Part shown: positions 1 to 7,050 of the stretch, piece after piece
Layout of the letters: each line of letters starts with the position of its first letter
Position numbering within the stretch: position 1 is the first letter of the stretch
NCBI GenBank assembly: GCA_030728235.1
Contig: JANRAA010000194.1
Coordinates: 12,071 to 21,434, forward strand
Source: Flavobacteriales bacterium
GTDB lineage: Bacteria > Bacteroidota > Bacteroidia > Flavobacteriales_D > Sanyastnellaceae
DNA: 9,364 bases
Direction of reading: 5' to 3'
Program-made: the position numbers and the translations under genes
Notes under the pieces: generated by a model
Databases searched by the model: none
What the model was told of the DNA's origin: nothing
What the model saw: only the letters and a program-made list of their open reading frames with translations

Positions 1-605
1 ATCCAATCAATCAACCATACATAATCGAACTCGTTGTTTTTGATGAACGGTATGGTGGTTTTGGTCGATTTGGTCTCCAACCAATCGGCTGTTGAAGTGA
101 TCTGTCCTGCTGTATCATAAACAGGCTCTTTGATTGTTACATCAGGTGAGAAGTAGAGCATTGAACCAACAATGATCCCAACGCCTATTTGACCTACTAC
201 TTTAAATTTGCCTGCAAGTCCTGCCTTGTTCTTTCTGAATACTTTTATATAATCGTCTAAGAATCCGATCAAACCCAACCAAACAGTGGCAATGAGCATG
301 GTTTGGACGTATATATTGGTGAGATCAGCAAATAGAAGTATTGGAATCAGAATTGAACTCAGAATGATGATGCCTCCCATTGTAGGAGTGCCTTGCTTTT
401 TCATCTGTCCCTCTAGCCCCAAGTCACGCACAATCTCCCCAACTTGCATCAGTTGCAACCATTGTATGATGCGTTTGCCAAGTATCATAGATATAAGCAA
501 ACTGGTGATGATGCTCAATGCAGCTCTGAAAGAGATGTACTGAAACAGTCCGGCACCCGGTAGGTTGTGAACGTCGTCGAGGTATGTGAATAGGTGGTAT
601 AGCAT
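1..605 (-). CDS. mraY: Phospho-N-acetylmuramoyl-pentapeptide-transferase MraY (partial, C-terminal half outside window)
   Basis: MraY is the integral membrane enzyme that transfers phospho-MurNAc-pentapeptide from UDP to undecaprenyl phosphate, making lipid I on the inner face of the cytoplasmic membrane. The window holds the first 201 residues; members of this phylum are usually about 400 long. Visible family marks are KKQGTPTMGG at residues 69-78 and the catalytic-site LDDY at 116-119, followed by the basic segment LAGKFKVVGQ at 130-139. Hydrophobic stretches at about 23-42, 78-97, 100-117 and 135-152 fit the first membrane helices. The ATG at 605-603 directly follows the murE stop codon (TAGATG on the minus strand), so translation is probably coupled to murE. 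The identification is firm; only the completeness of the C-terminus cannot be judged. Confidence 0.96.
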   Translation of the reverse strand, partial: MLYHLFTYLDDVHNLPGAGLFQYISFRAALSIITSLLISMILGKRIIQWLQLMQVGEIVRDLGLEGQMKKQGTPTMGGIIILSSILIPILLFADLTNIYVQTMLIATVWLGLIGFLDDYIKVFRKNKAGLAGKFKVVGQIGVGIIVGSMLYFSPDVTIKEPVYDTAGQITSTADWLETKSTKTTIPFIKNNEFDYVWLIDW

Positions 606-2072
606 CTACTTGCGGATTGTATTTAGTGTGTTGGTCACTTCAGACAAATCGTCAAAATCGAAGCGCTCTCCTTTGATTTCCTGGTATTTCTCATGCCCTT
701 TACCTGCTACCAAAATGATGTCGCCAGGCGCTGCCAACGAGCAGGCCATGCGTATGGCTTCGCGGCGATCGGTAATAGAGAATGTTTTCGACATTTGAAC
801 AGGGTCCAAACCACTACGCATCTCTGTTATGATGGCTTCCGGCTCCTCACTGCGTGGATTGTCGGAGGTAAGAATCACTTTGTCTGAATGATCAGCTGCT
901 ATCTGTGCCATGATCGGGCGTTTTGTTCTGTCGCGATCTCCGCCACAGCCCACTACGGTGATTACTTTTTCGTTGCCAGTGCGAACATCTTTGATGGTAG
1001 AGAGGACATTCTTAAGCGCGTCGGGCGTGTGCGCGTAGTCAACAATTGCGGAGATGCCATCTGCCGATCGCACAACTTGAAACCTTCCATCAACACTGTT
1101 CAACAAACTCATGGTGGTGAGTATGTCGAGTTGATCAATCCCGAGTTCTGCGGCAACGGCGTACACTGTTAGAAGGTTGTAAGCGTTGAATGTTCCAACG
1201 ATCTTGGTATAGAAGTCTTTGCCGCTAATCAGGAGGTGCAAACCTGTAAATTGATTCTCCAGCACTTTTACTTTAAAGTCGGTCATGGTTTTTAGCCCAA
1301 AGGTTCGCACACGTGCTTTTGTGTTTTGAACCATGATCTCACCATGATTGTCATCGTTGTTCACCAAGGCGAATGCACCAGATGGCAGCATGTCGAACAA
1401 CCCTTTCTTCGCTTTGATATACTCGTTGAATGTTTTGTGGTAATCAAGGTGGTCGTGTGTTATGTTGGTGAACACGCCGCCGGTAAAGTGAATACCAGTA
1501 ACCCTGTGCTGGTGAATGGCGTGTGAGCTAACTTCCATGAAGCAGTATTCACAATCGCTTTCTACCATCTCTCTCAGAAGGCGGTTCAATGTTATAGCAT
1601 CAGGGGTGGTGTGTGTTGCCGCCAATGCTTTGTCGTTGATGCGATTCACAACGGTGCTCAACAATCCAGTTCTATAGTTCAGCAGCCTGAACAATCGGTA
1701 CAAAAGCGTTGCTACTGTGGTCTTTCCGTTGGTGCCGGTAATCCCAATCAGTTTTATTTCCTTCGATGGGTGATCGAAATAATTGGAAGCGATTGTACCC
1801 AAAGCCTCCGCAGCATTTGGGACTTGTATATATGTCACATGCGATTTCCGCTCTTCAGGTATGCGCTCGCAAACGATAGCGACTGCTCCTTTTTCAATTG
1901 CTGAATTGATGTAAGAATGTCCGTCTGTTTGTGTGCCTGTTACAGCAAAAAACAGCGAAAATGGTTTTACATCACGCGAATCAGCAGATAGGTGTTCAAT
2001 GGCGATATGGGTGTTTCCCACGATCTCCTGCAATCGGCACTTGTACAATATGTCTTGCAGCAGTTTTATCAC
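606..2072 (-). CDS. murE: UDP-N-acetylmuramoyl-L-alanyl-D-glutamate--2,6-diaminopimelate ligase MurE
   Basis: MurE is a cytoplasmic Mur ligase that uses ATP to add the third amino acid to the UDP-MurNAc-dipeptide. Its 488 residues match normal family length. The N-terminal domain contains SADSRDVKPFSLFFA (29-43), the P-loop is GTNGKTT at 113-119, and the central domain has HTTPDA (154-159), EVSSHA (180-185) and TNITHDHLDYH (202-212). A lysine around 222 sits where the carbamylated lysine is expected. The C-terminal domain carries VDYAHTPDAL (344-353) and DNPRSEEP (404-411). DNPR is the known signature of ligases that recognise meso-diaminopimelate rather than lysine, so DAP-type peptidoglycan is inferred. 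The start is GTG at 2072-2070, overlapping the ftsI stop by 4 bases (GTGA). The resulting N-terminus MIKLLQDILYK looks typical of the family. It is followed without a gap by mraY. Confidence 0.97.
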   Translation of the reverse strand: MIKLLQDILYKCRLQEIVGNTHIAIEHLSADSRDVKPFSLFFAVTGTQTDGHSYINSAIEKGAVAIVCERIPEERKSHVTYIQVPNAAEALGTIASNYFDHPSKEIKLIGITGTNGKTTVATLLYRLFRLLNYRTGLLSTVVNRINDKALAATHTTPDAITLNRLLREMVESDCEYCFMEVSSHAIHQHRVTGIHFTGGVFTNITHDHLDYHKTFNEYIKAKKGLFDMLPSGAFALVNNDDNHGEIMVQNTKARVRTFGLKTMTDFKVKVLENQFTGLHLLISGKDFYTKIVGTFNAYNLLTVYAVAAELGIDQLDILTTMSLLNSVDGRFQVVRSADGISAIVDYAHTPDALKNVLSTIKDVRTGNEKVITVVGCGGDRDRTKRPIMAQIAADHSDKVILTSDNPRSEEPEAIITEMRSGLDPVQMSKTFSITDRREAIRMACSLAAPGDIILVAGKGHEKYQEIKGERFDFDDLSEVTNTLNTIRK

Positions 2073-4180
2073 GACAGTTCTATTCTTATTGTGGAGTGAT
2101 TTCTTGTTTGTGCGCCCGGTAGTATTGACTGATTTCGCACTGTTCCTGAACCAGACACTTGTACCCTTAATCCGCTGTTTTCGAGAAGGAAAAGGGCGTC
2201 TTGAAGGCCCATTCCTCGGACGTCGGGAACGAGTCCCTTGGTCATGGTTTTGCCTTTCAGGTCTACATGGTCATCGGTGGTTGTGGTGCTCACCCAGTCT
2301 TCAGCAGCATCGAGTGAGAATGGCACTTTTAGGCTCTTGTAAACGGCCTCAAGATCTTCTCGTGAGCCGTTTCGAGAGGCAGGAAGTTTGTGCTCGGCAA
2401 CAAGGTTCAGTTGTTCGTTTTCTTCATGCAGTTCGAACTCAGTGGCATAAATCTTATCTGCTAACTCTCTGAAAACAGGGCCGGCAATCGAGCTACCGTA
2501 GTACACGCCGCTTTTGGTATCGTTCACCAGCACGAGAATCGAATACTTCGGTTTTTCAGCAGGGAAGTAGCCAACGAATGATGCGCGGTATCTGTGCAGG
2601 TAGTATCCGCCTGGATAGGCGATGCGAGCAGTTCCAGTTTTTCCCGCAACTTTATAGGTTCGATCAGCAAAAATGAAATCGGCAGTTCCGCCTTCTTCAC
2701 AAACTCCTTCCATCATTTTCTGACACTTGTTCAAGGTTGAGCGTGAACAGATGCTTTTGTTAATGATTTCTGGTGAAAAGCTTTCAACGATTTCTCCGTT
2801 TCTCCGCAACGACTCAACAAACTGCGGACGAACCATGGTGCCATTGTTGGCAACAGCGTTGTAAAAAGTTAGTGTTTGAAGAGGTGTTTGGAGGATTTCA
2901 TATCCTATAGACATCTGAGTCAGCGATACCCCAGACCAGTTTCCTTCTTTCGCCTTCTTGTAAATTGAAGGGGCTTTCTCGCCTTTCAGGCGGATGTTTA
3001 AGGATTCTCCAAGACCCATTTTGTGCAGCTTATCAAGAAAAGCCTGTGGGTTGTTCTTGTAGTATTTGTCGATCAGCGTAGCGGTACCTATGTTCGATGA
3101 TTTCTCGAATACCTGCTCGGCGGTGATGATGCCATTTCCACCCTCTTTCTCGTTTGAGTCGTGCATGTCTTCACCGGAGAAGTATTTCACACCAATTCCA
3201 GTGTCTACCAGCTCCTCAAGCTCAACATGTCCGTCATCCATGGCTGCCATCAAACTAGCGAGTTTGAATGTGGATCCTGGCTCTACCGTTTCAGCTACTG
3301 CATAGTTGAAGCTCTCGTGGTATTCGCCAGTTTCGATGTCTCTAGAGAGGTTGCTAATCGCGCGGATGTAGCCTGTTTCTACTTCCATGAGGACAACCGT
3401 TCCCCACAGTGCGTTGTGTTTAATGAGTTGCTTTTCTAAGGCGTTCGCTGCAACATCTTGAAGGTGAACGTTGATGGTTGACACAATGTCGAGCCCTTCT
3501 TCCGGTGGGGTGATGTAGCTGTCGGTAACGGGTTTCCAAACGTCACCTGCTATGCGCTCCATGAGTTGCTTGCCCGACTTTCCTGCGAGTTCTTCGTTGT
3601 ACGCTAGCTCAAGTCCTACGCGGCTTCCGTGTCTGTCGATTCCTATCGTACGCGCAGCGAGTTTCCCAAATGGTTTTTTGCGGATGTCTTTCCGGTCGAA
3701 TATGAAACCACTCTTGAACTTGCCGCGGCGAATAAAGTGAAACTCGCGGACAACCTTCATTTCGGTGTACTTCAGATTCTTCTTCACGCGGAAGTAGCGA
3801 TCACCTTTTCGTTGTGCTTCGAGCAGAAGTTGTTTGTATTCAGATTTCGATTTATCGCCGAAGTAATTTTGAAGATCAATACACAAAGAGTCGAGCTCAG
3901 CGAGGAACACCTCTTGATCAATGGCGCTTGACTTCGAGTCCCAGTAAACGTCATATACCGGCACTGATGTCGCTAGCAGACTTCCATCAGAAGAATAGAT
4001 TTGTCCGCGCGTTGGCTCAATGTCACGAACCTGCTGCTCGTAACGCTGCGCGCGCTCCTCCCACTTCGATGCCTCTGCCGTTTGTATATAGATGATCTTA
4101 CCGAAGATGGCAAGGCCTATAACGCAGATGAAAGCGAATACAATCCAGGTGCGGTTTGCTATTTCGTTTTTATTCTTCAA
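2069..4180 (-). CDS. ftsI: Division-type peptidoglycan transpeptidase (class B PBP, FtsI/PBP3-like) with one C-terminal PASTA domain
   Basis: This class B penicillin-binding protein (703 residues) cross-links septal peptidoglycan in the periplasm. It has a short cytoplasmic N-terminus, one membrane anchor at about 12-32, and a pedestal domain starting near EPTRGQIYSSDG (55-66). The transpeptidase domain has the three active-site motifs: S303-T-F-K306, S361-S-N363 and K514-T-G516. A linker of about 60 residues leads to a single PASTA-type domain at about 645-703 (VPDVRGMGLQDAL and later). One PASTA domain on the division PBP is common in this phylum, and position in the dcw cluster supports FtsI over elongation PBP2. 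The start must be TTG at 4180-4178: the frame opens after a TAG about 20 bases upstream, and no ATG or GTG lies before the membrane anchor. It overlaps the ftsL-like gene by 11 bases and murE by 4, so translational coupling is likely. Confidence 0.95.
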   Translation of the reverse strand: MKNKNEIANRTWIVFAFICVIGLAIFGKIIYIQTAEASKWEERAQRYEQQVRDIEPTRGQIYSSDGSLLATSVPVYDVYWDSKSSAIDQEVFLAELDSLCIDLQNYFGDKSKSEYKQLLLEAQRKGDRYFRVKKNLKYTEMKVVREFHFIRRGKFKSGFIFDRKDIRKKPFGKLAARTIGIDRHGSRVGLELAYNEELAGKSGKQLMERIAGDVWKPVTDSYITPPEEGLDIVSTINVHLQDVAANALEKQLIKHNALWGTVVLMEVETGYIRAISNLSRDIETGEYHESFNYAVAETVEPGSTFKLASLMAAMDDGHVELEELVDTGIGVKYFSGEDMHDSNEKEGGNGIITAEQVFEKSSNIGTATLIDKYYKNNPQAFLDKLHKMGLGESLNIRLKGEKAPSIYKKAKEGNWSGVSLTQMSIGYEILQTPLQTLTFYNAVANNGTMVRPQFVESLRRNGEIVESFSPEIINKSICSRSTLNKCQKMMEGVCEEGGTADFIFADRTYKVAGKTGTARIAYPGGYYLHRYRASFVGYFPAEKPKYSILVLVNDTKSGVYYGSSIAGPVFRELADKIYATEFELHEENEQLNLVAEHKLPASRNGSREDLEAVYKSLKVPFSLDAAEDWVSTTTTDDHVDLKGKTMTKGLVPDVRGMGLQDALFLLENSGLRVQVSGSGTVRNQSILPGAQTRNHSTIRIELS

Positions 4181-4574
4181 AGTAAGATGGGTCGGCTTCT
4201 ATGGTTGGTGGTGGAGAAATGGGTTCAATTAATCCGAGTGAAGCGATGTCTCTGGCAACATTGCTTTGTTGCTTTTTGGCTTCGAGTTCACTCTTTAGTG
4301 TCTTGTATTCTGCGCTGAGCTCTTCGAGTTGTCGTTTCGTCTGACTTTTCTTTCTTTCTATCTGCTCGAATTGGTATCCGAGGAAGATGTAGAGCAAGAA
4401 GATTCCACACAGGAACACCACATACGACATGTGTTTCACCATCCCTTCGCGAGTAAGGAATTCACCATTTAGCAGCCCAGTAATGGTTTGAGAAAAGCGC
4501 TTTTTAGAGCGTACCTCTTTCTCTTCCAGTTGTGGTTCAGCTTCAGCTTCAGGTTCGGTGTAAGTGTTCTTCAT
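4170..4574 (-). CDS. FtsL-like bitopic cell-division protein
   Basis: This 134-residue protein has the FtsL layout: a charged cytoplasmic N-terminus (1-47, with an acidic Glu/Ala/Pro-rich start), one membrane segment at about 48-66 (SYVVFLCGIFLLYIF), and a periplasmic helix rich in Glu, Lys, Gln and Leu at about 67-105 that should form a coiled coil. A short proline-containing tail follows (IEPISPPP, 116-123). FtsL proteins diverge too much in sequence to be sure by eye, so the call rests on topology and on position between rsmH and ftsI, where FtsL is found in nearly all dcw clusters. FtsL is known to pair with FtsB and activate the FtsW-FtsI synthase. The ATG overlaps the rsmH stop (ATGA, 4 bases), and the stop lies within the first codons of ftsI. 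DNA for the acidic N-terminus contains short near-repeats of TTCAGC (plus strand), suggesting a slippage-prone low-complexity stretch. Confidence 0.85.
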   Translation of the reverse strand: MKNTYTEPEAEAEPQLEEKEVRSKKRFSQTITGLLNGEFLTREGMVKHMSYVVFLCGIFLLYIFLGYQFEQIERKKSQTKRQLEELSAEYKTLKSELEAKKQQSNVARDIASLGLIEPISPPPTIEADPSYFEE

Positions 4575-5476
4575 ATATGTTCAGCGATTCGCATGCGTGC
4601 GCTGCGAGCTCGGCTATTGTTTTCATTTTCTTCTTCCGTTGGATTTACCGATCCGCGGGATATGGTCTTAAATGGACAGAGAGGGTTTCCGTAGAAGTCT
4701 TTTTTCAGATCGTCGTCGAAATTGCCTGACCGCATGAAGTATTTCACCAACCGGTCTTCAAGGCTGTGATAGGAAATCACAACCAAACGACCGCCGGGCT
4801 TCAGAATGCGCTCGCTTTGTTCCAACATCGCTTTGAGTGCTCCCATTTCGTCGTTTACCGCAATGCGTAAAGCTTGAAATACCTGCGCTTGAAACTTGTT
4901 GGCCTTCAGAGCCGGCACCATGGGTTGAATGGCTTGAATGACCTCTCCCGTAGTGAGCGTTGCTCCTTTGGGTTGTATGCTCTTCAATGTGCGTGCAACC
5001 CTGCCTGCGCCATTCATTTCACCGTACTGTCTCAGCACAGTTGCTAACTCGTCAACTGAGGAATCAGCGATGAACTTTGCTGCGGTAAGAGGCGACTTCT
5101 GCGACATCCGCATGTCGAGAGGTGCGTCGAAGCGGAAAGAAAAGCCACGTTCAGCTTCGTTGAACTGATGTGAGCTTACTCCTAAATCAGCCAATATGCC
5201 ATCCACCTGCCGCACTCCAAAAAGGCGCAAGTAGTTCTCCATGTAGCGGAAGTTCTGGTCGATCAGTGTAAAACGATCGTCATCAGGCACGTTGGCTTTC
5301 GCGTCTTCATCTTGGTCAAACGCAAACAATCTCCCTTTGTCCAGTTTTTTCAAAATACTCCGTGAATGACCTCCACCTCCGAAGGTTACATCCACATAGA
5401 CCCCGTTTGGGTCGATGTTTAATCCATCAATTGATTCATGGAGTAGAACAGGTACGTGATATGCCGGCTTCTCCAT
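4571..5476 (-). CDS. rsmH: 16S rRNA (cytosine(1402)-N(4))-methyltransferase RsmH (MraW)
   Basis: RsmH methylates N4 of C1402 in the decoding centre of 16S rRNA, using S-adenosylmethionine, in the cytoplasm. The 301 residues agree with the usual length of about 300-315. Conserved segments in order: HVPVLLHESIDGL (7-19), the SAM-binding glycine-rich loop DVTFGGGGHS (29-38), AFDQDEDA (52-59), DLGVSSHQ (97-104), GFSFRFDAPLDMRM (111-124), the insertion domain around 130-195, NDEMGAL (208-214), SYHSLEDR (235-242), and the C-terminal RSARMR (291-296). The ATG at 5476 is 9 bases after the mraZ stop, and the stop overlaps the ftsL-like start by 4 bases. This is the classical second position of the dcw cluster. 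Nothing is odd about the gene. Confidence 0.98.
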   Translation of the reverse strand: MEKPAYHVPVLLHESIDGLNIDPNGVYVDVTFGGGGHSRSILKKLDKGRLFAFDQDEDAKANVPDDDRFTLIDQNFRYMENYLRLFGVRQVDGILADLGVSSHQFNEAERGFSFRFDAPLDMRMSQKSPLTAAKFIADSSVDELATVLRQYGEMNGAGRVARTLKSIQPKGATLTTGEVIQAIQPMVPALKANKFQAQVFQALRIAVNDEMGALKAMLEQSERILKPGGRLVVISYHSLEDRLVKYFMRSGNFDDDLKKDFYGNPLCPFKTISRGSVNPTEEENENNSRARSARMRIAEHI

Positions 5477-5485
5477 ATCAATTGC

Positions 5486-5974
5486 TTAGTTCAGTGGTGG
5501 GAATTGCGGGCCTTCAATTTCTTTGCGGACTTTGCTGGCCAGATCACCGAAGTCGTCGTCGTCACCAAGCACAAACTGGTTGTAGTTGGCAGCGCTCCAC
5601 AATTCGATTTTCTCGAAAATTCCTGTAACGATTATCTCGTTGTCTCCCACCGGGTCAATGCCTGCATACGCGAGCAAAGAAGATGGGATCAACATGCGTC
5701 CTGCACTGTCCAACTCCACAAGTGAAGCCCCTTTCATGAACTTCCTCTGGAATGTCTGGTGGTCTCTATCGTACCTGCTCAAACGCGCCATCTCTTTGTT
5801 GATGCGCTCCCATTCAGGTTGCGGATAAAGCACCAAACACTTCTCGAAGATGTCGCGATTTAACACAACGCCTTGATGCAACACGGTTTCGAGCTGCTTG
5901 CGCAGCTTCACCGGGAACATCATCCGCCCTTTGGCGTCGACCCTGCAATTAAATTCTCCGAGTAGGTTGAGCAT
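5486..5974 (-). CDS. mraZ: Transcriptional regulator MraZ, first gene of the dcw operon
   Basis: MraZ is an AbrB-fold DNA-binding protein that forms rings and controls its own dcw operon. At 162 residues it has the two tandem family repeats: the first carries DAKGRMMFP (13-21), the second DSAGRMLIP (89-97), both with the D-x-x-x-R signature. An acidic stretch (GDDDDFGD, 137-144) is followed by a proline-containing tail. The frame stays open upstream to a GTG at 6016, but I chose the ATG at 5974-5972. It gives the normal N-terminus (MLNLLGEFNCRVDAKGR), while the longer version would translate 14 residues encoded by a promoter box and part of the operator array. The gene is preceded by four 10-base-spaced GTGGTRA boxes, presumably its own binding site. 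Autoregulation is inferred from what is known in Escherichia coli and Mycoplasma. Confidence 0.96.
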   Translation of the reverse strand: MLNLLGEFNCRVDAKGRMMFPVKLRKQLETVLHQGVVLNRDIFEKCLVLYPQPEWERINKEMARLSRYDRDHQTFQRKFMKGASLVELDSAGRMLIPSSLLAYAGIDPVGDNEIIVTGIFEKIELWSAANYNQFVLGDDDDFGDLASKVRKEIEGPQFPPLN

Positions 5975-5987
5975 GAAGTGGTTTTTC

Positions 5988-5995
5988 CAAACGTA
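5988..5995 (-). promoter_or_regulatory. Candidate -7 promoter box for the mraZ/dcw operon
   Basis: The minus strand reads TACGTTTG, an exact match to the Bacteroidota -7 consensus TAnnTTTG. No TTG is present at the matching -33 position; that place is taken by GTGG of the last MraZ box. Transcription would begin only about 8-10 bases before the mraZ ATG, so the leader would be almost absent. The overlap of array and promoter suits repression by MraZ. An additional promoter farther upstream is possible. Confidence 0.45.
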
Positions 5996-6006
5996 AAAGT
6001 AGGAAT

Positions 6007-6046
6007 AATTTACCACGGGTTACCACTAATCACCACTTTTTACCAC
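6007..6046 (-). promoter_or_regulatory. MraZ binding array: four direct GTGGTRA boxes with 10-base period
   Basis: Reading the minus strand from 6046, four consecutive 10-base units are GTGGTAAAAA, GTGGTGATTA, GTGGTAACCC and GTGGTAAATT. The core GTGGTRA is conserved in all four, and the last three bases vary. A 10-base period places the boxes on one face of the helix. MraZ of other bacteria is known to bind arrays of short direct repeats at this period (TGGGN boxes in E. coli, AAAGTG-type boxes in Mycoplasma), and this array sits just before mraZ. The function is therefore inferred with good confidence. Inverted half-site-like GTGG copies occur on the plus strand on both sides, at 6050-6053 and 5978-5981. 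Confidence 0.85.
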
Positions 6047-6115
6047 GGTGTGGAAAACTTATGATTTCCGGAGTGTGTGTTTTTCTTTGTCGACCCTGGT
6101 GATTTGAGGGTTATA

Positions 6116-6177
6116 AGTGTTGAAAATGAACAATTTATGAGTAAGGAATTGTCTTGTTTTTTGATTTTCTCAACACT
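6116..6177. repeat. Long-spaced inverted repeat with a nested second stem
   Basis: AGTGTTGA (6116-6123) is perfectly complementary to TCAACACT (6170-6177). Between them, ACAATT (6130-6135) pairs with AATTGT (6147-6152) around an 11-base loop. Together they could fold as a stem with an inner hairpin, or mark a regulator dyad. The interval is AT-rich and the stems are short, so chance is a real alternative. Confidence 0.3.
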
Positions 6178-6213
6178 CATGTGTTTGAACTGATTCGAGG
6201 TTGTTAACGCGTT

Positions 6214-6246
6214 TTGAACATTTATTTTTTTCTTCGCTAGAAATTG
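6214..6246 (+). promoter_or_regulatory. Weak candidate promoter for the hydrolase-engB pair
   Basis: TTG at 6214-6216 is followed 21 bases later by TAGAAATTG at 6238-6246. This resembles the Bacteroidota -33/-7 arrangement, but the -7 part deviates from TAnnTTTG. It would give a leader of roughly 35-40 bases. It is listed because no better match is present upstream of the ATG at 6289. Confidence 0.2.
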
Positions 6247-6288
6247 GGATTGAACTACCTTGTGTGGTTATTGTAAAACCGAGATACC

Positions 6289-7050
6289 ATGACTGAAGAG
6301 CTGCGACAAGAGGGGGGCTTCCGATACATTGAAAAGGGAGAAGGCACTCCATTGATATTACTGCACGGACTATTTGGCGCGTTGAGCAACTTCAAGCAAG
6401 TAGTCGATCATTTCTCTGATCGCTACACTGTGCTCATTCCGATGCTGCCGCTTTATGAGTTGCCTGTGCTTGAGACGAATGCAAAAAACTTGGCGAAGTT
6501 TCTCGATAAGTTTATCAAGTTCAAAGGGTTTGAATCGGTGTATTTGTTGGGGAATTCACTGGGCGGACACGTAGCACTGATCTACACCAAAAAGCATCCA
6601 GAAGTAGTAAAAGCGCTGATACTTACAGCCAGCAGTGGGTTGTATGAAAATGCTTTTGGTTCGAGCTTCCCGAGAAGAGAAGACAAGGAGTTTATTCGTC
6701 AAAAGGTGGCGGTAACGTTCTACGACCCGAAAAATGCAACCGACGAATTGGTCGATGAATGTTTTCAGGTTGTTAATGATAGAAACCGAGTATTGCGCAT
6801 TCTTGCGATCGCGAAGTCTGCAATCCGACACAACATGTCGAAAGATCTGCCCGATATGAAAATGCCTGCTTGTTTGATCTGGGGTAAAAACGACACGATT
6901 ACACCTCCTGAAGTGGCTGAGGAGTTCAATGAGAAACTGCCAGATTCGAACTTGTATTGGATTGACGAATGCGGACATGCTCCAATGATGGAACACCCGG
7001 ATACGTTTAATGCGATTCTCGACAATTGGTTGAAGGAGAGGGCGCTGTAA
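6289..7050 (+). CDS. Alpha/beta-fold hydrolase, substrate unknown
   Basis: The 253-residue protein has the complete plan of a single-domain alpha/beta hydrolase. The oxyanion-hole segment is HGLFG (26-30), the nucleophile elbow is G88-N-S90-L-G92, and a cap region lies at about 125-185. The acid residue is probably D202 in WGKNDTITP (198-206), and the histidine is H230 in ECGHAPMMEHP (227-237). The Ser90-Asp202-His230 triad is therefore intact. No signal peptide or membrane segment is seen, so it is cytoplasmic. The substrate cannot be told from sequence; C-C bond hydrolases, esterases and peptidase-like members share these motifs. Its stop overlaps the engB start (TAATG), implying co-transcription and translational coupling, though a shared function is not shown. 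The ATG at 6289 gives a short N-terminus before the first strand and is the likely start. Confidence 0.9.
   Translation: MTEELRQEGGFRYIEKGEGTPLILLHGLFGALSNFKQVVDHFSDRYTVLIPMLPLYELPVLETNAKNLAKFLDKFIKFKGFESVYLLGNSLGGHVALIYTKKHPEVVKALILTASSGLYENAFGSSFPRREDKEFIRQKVAVTFYDPKNATDELVDECFQVVNDRNRVLRILAIAKSAIRHNMSKDLPDMKMPACLIWGKNDTITPPEVAEEFNEKLPDSNLYWIDECGHAPMMEHPDTFNAILDNWLKERAL

Larger units (their letters stand above)
6047..6288. other. AT-rich intergenic gap between the dcw operon and the hydrolase gene
   Basis: This stretch lies between two divergent genes and should hold the promoter of the plus-strand pair. I see no convincing protein-coding frame, tRNA or rho-independent terminator. It contains a spaced inverted repeat (described separately), a T-rich tract at 6221-6231, and weak promoter-like matches only. 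Confidence 0.6.

Noticed and set aside
1933..2472. 179-residue plus-strand reading frame antisense to murE and ftsI
   Set aside because: It lies opposite two genes with complete catalytic motifs, and its Cys/Arg/Trp-rich translation has no family features; it is a shadow frame.
6007..6046. Four regular repeats considered as a CRISPR array or a tandem-repeat minisatellite
   Set aside because: The units are only 10 bases with 3-base variable parts and sit directly before mraZ; this is an operator, not a CRISPR.
6049..6060. TGTGGAAAAC, resembling a DnaA box (TGTGGATAA) upstream of the dcw cluster
   Set aside because: It is a single imperfect match with no cluster of boxes, no dnaA or dnaN nearby, and it is better explained as part of the MraZ operator edge.
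6170..6352. 60-residue minus-strand reading frame crossing the central gap into the hydrolase gene
   Set aside because: It has no recognisable domain, runs antisense into a well-supported gene, and its composition is that of a chance frame in AT-rich DNA.
7026..7049. Upstream TTG start for engB adding eight residues
   Set aside because: The extension MVEGEGAV is not family-like and lies inside the end of the hydrolase gene; the ATG at 7050 gives the normal N-terminus with an AAGGAG upstream.
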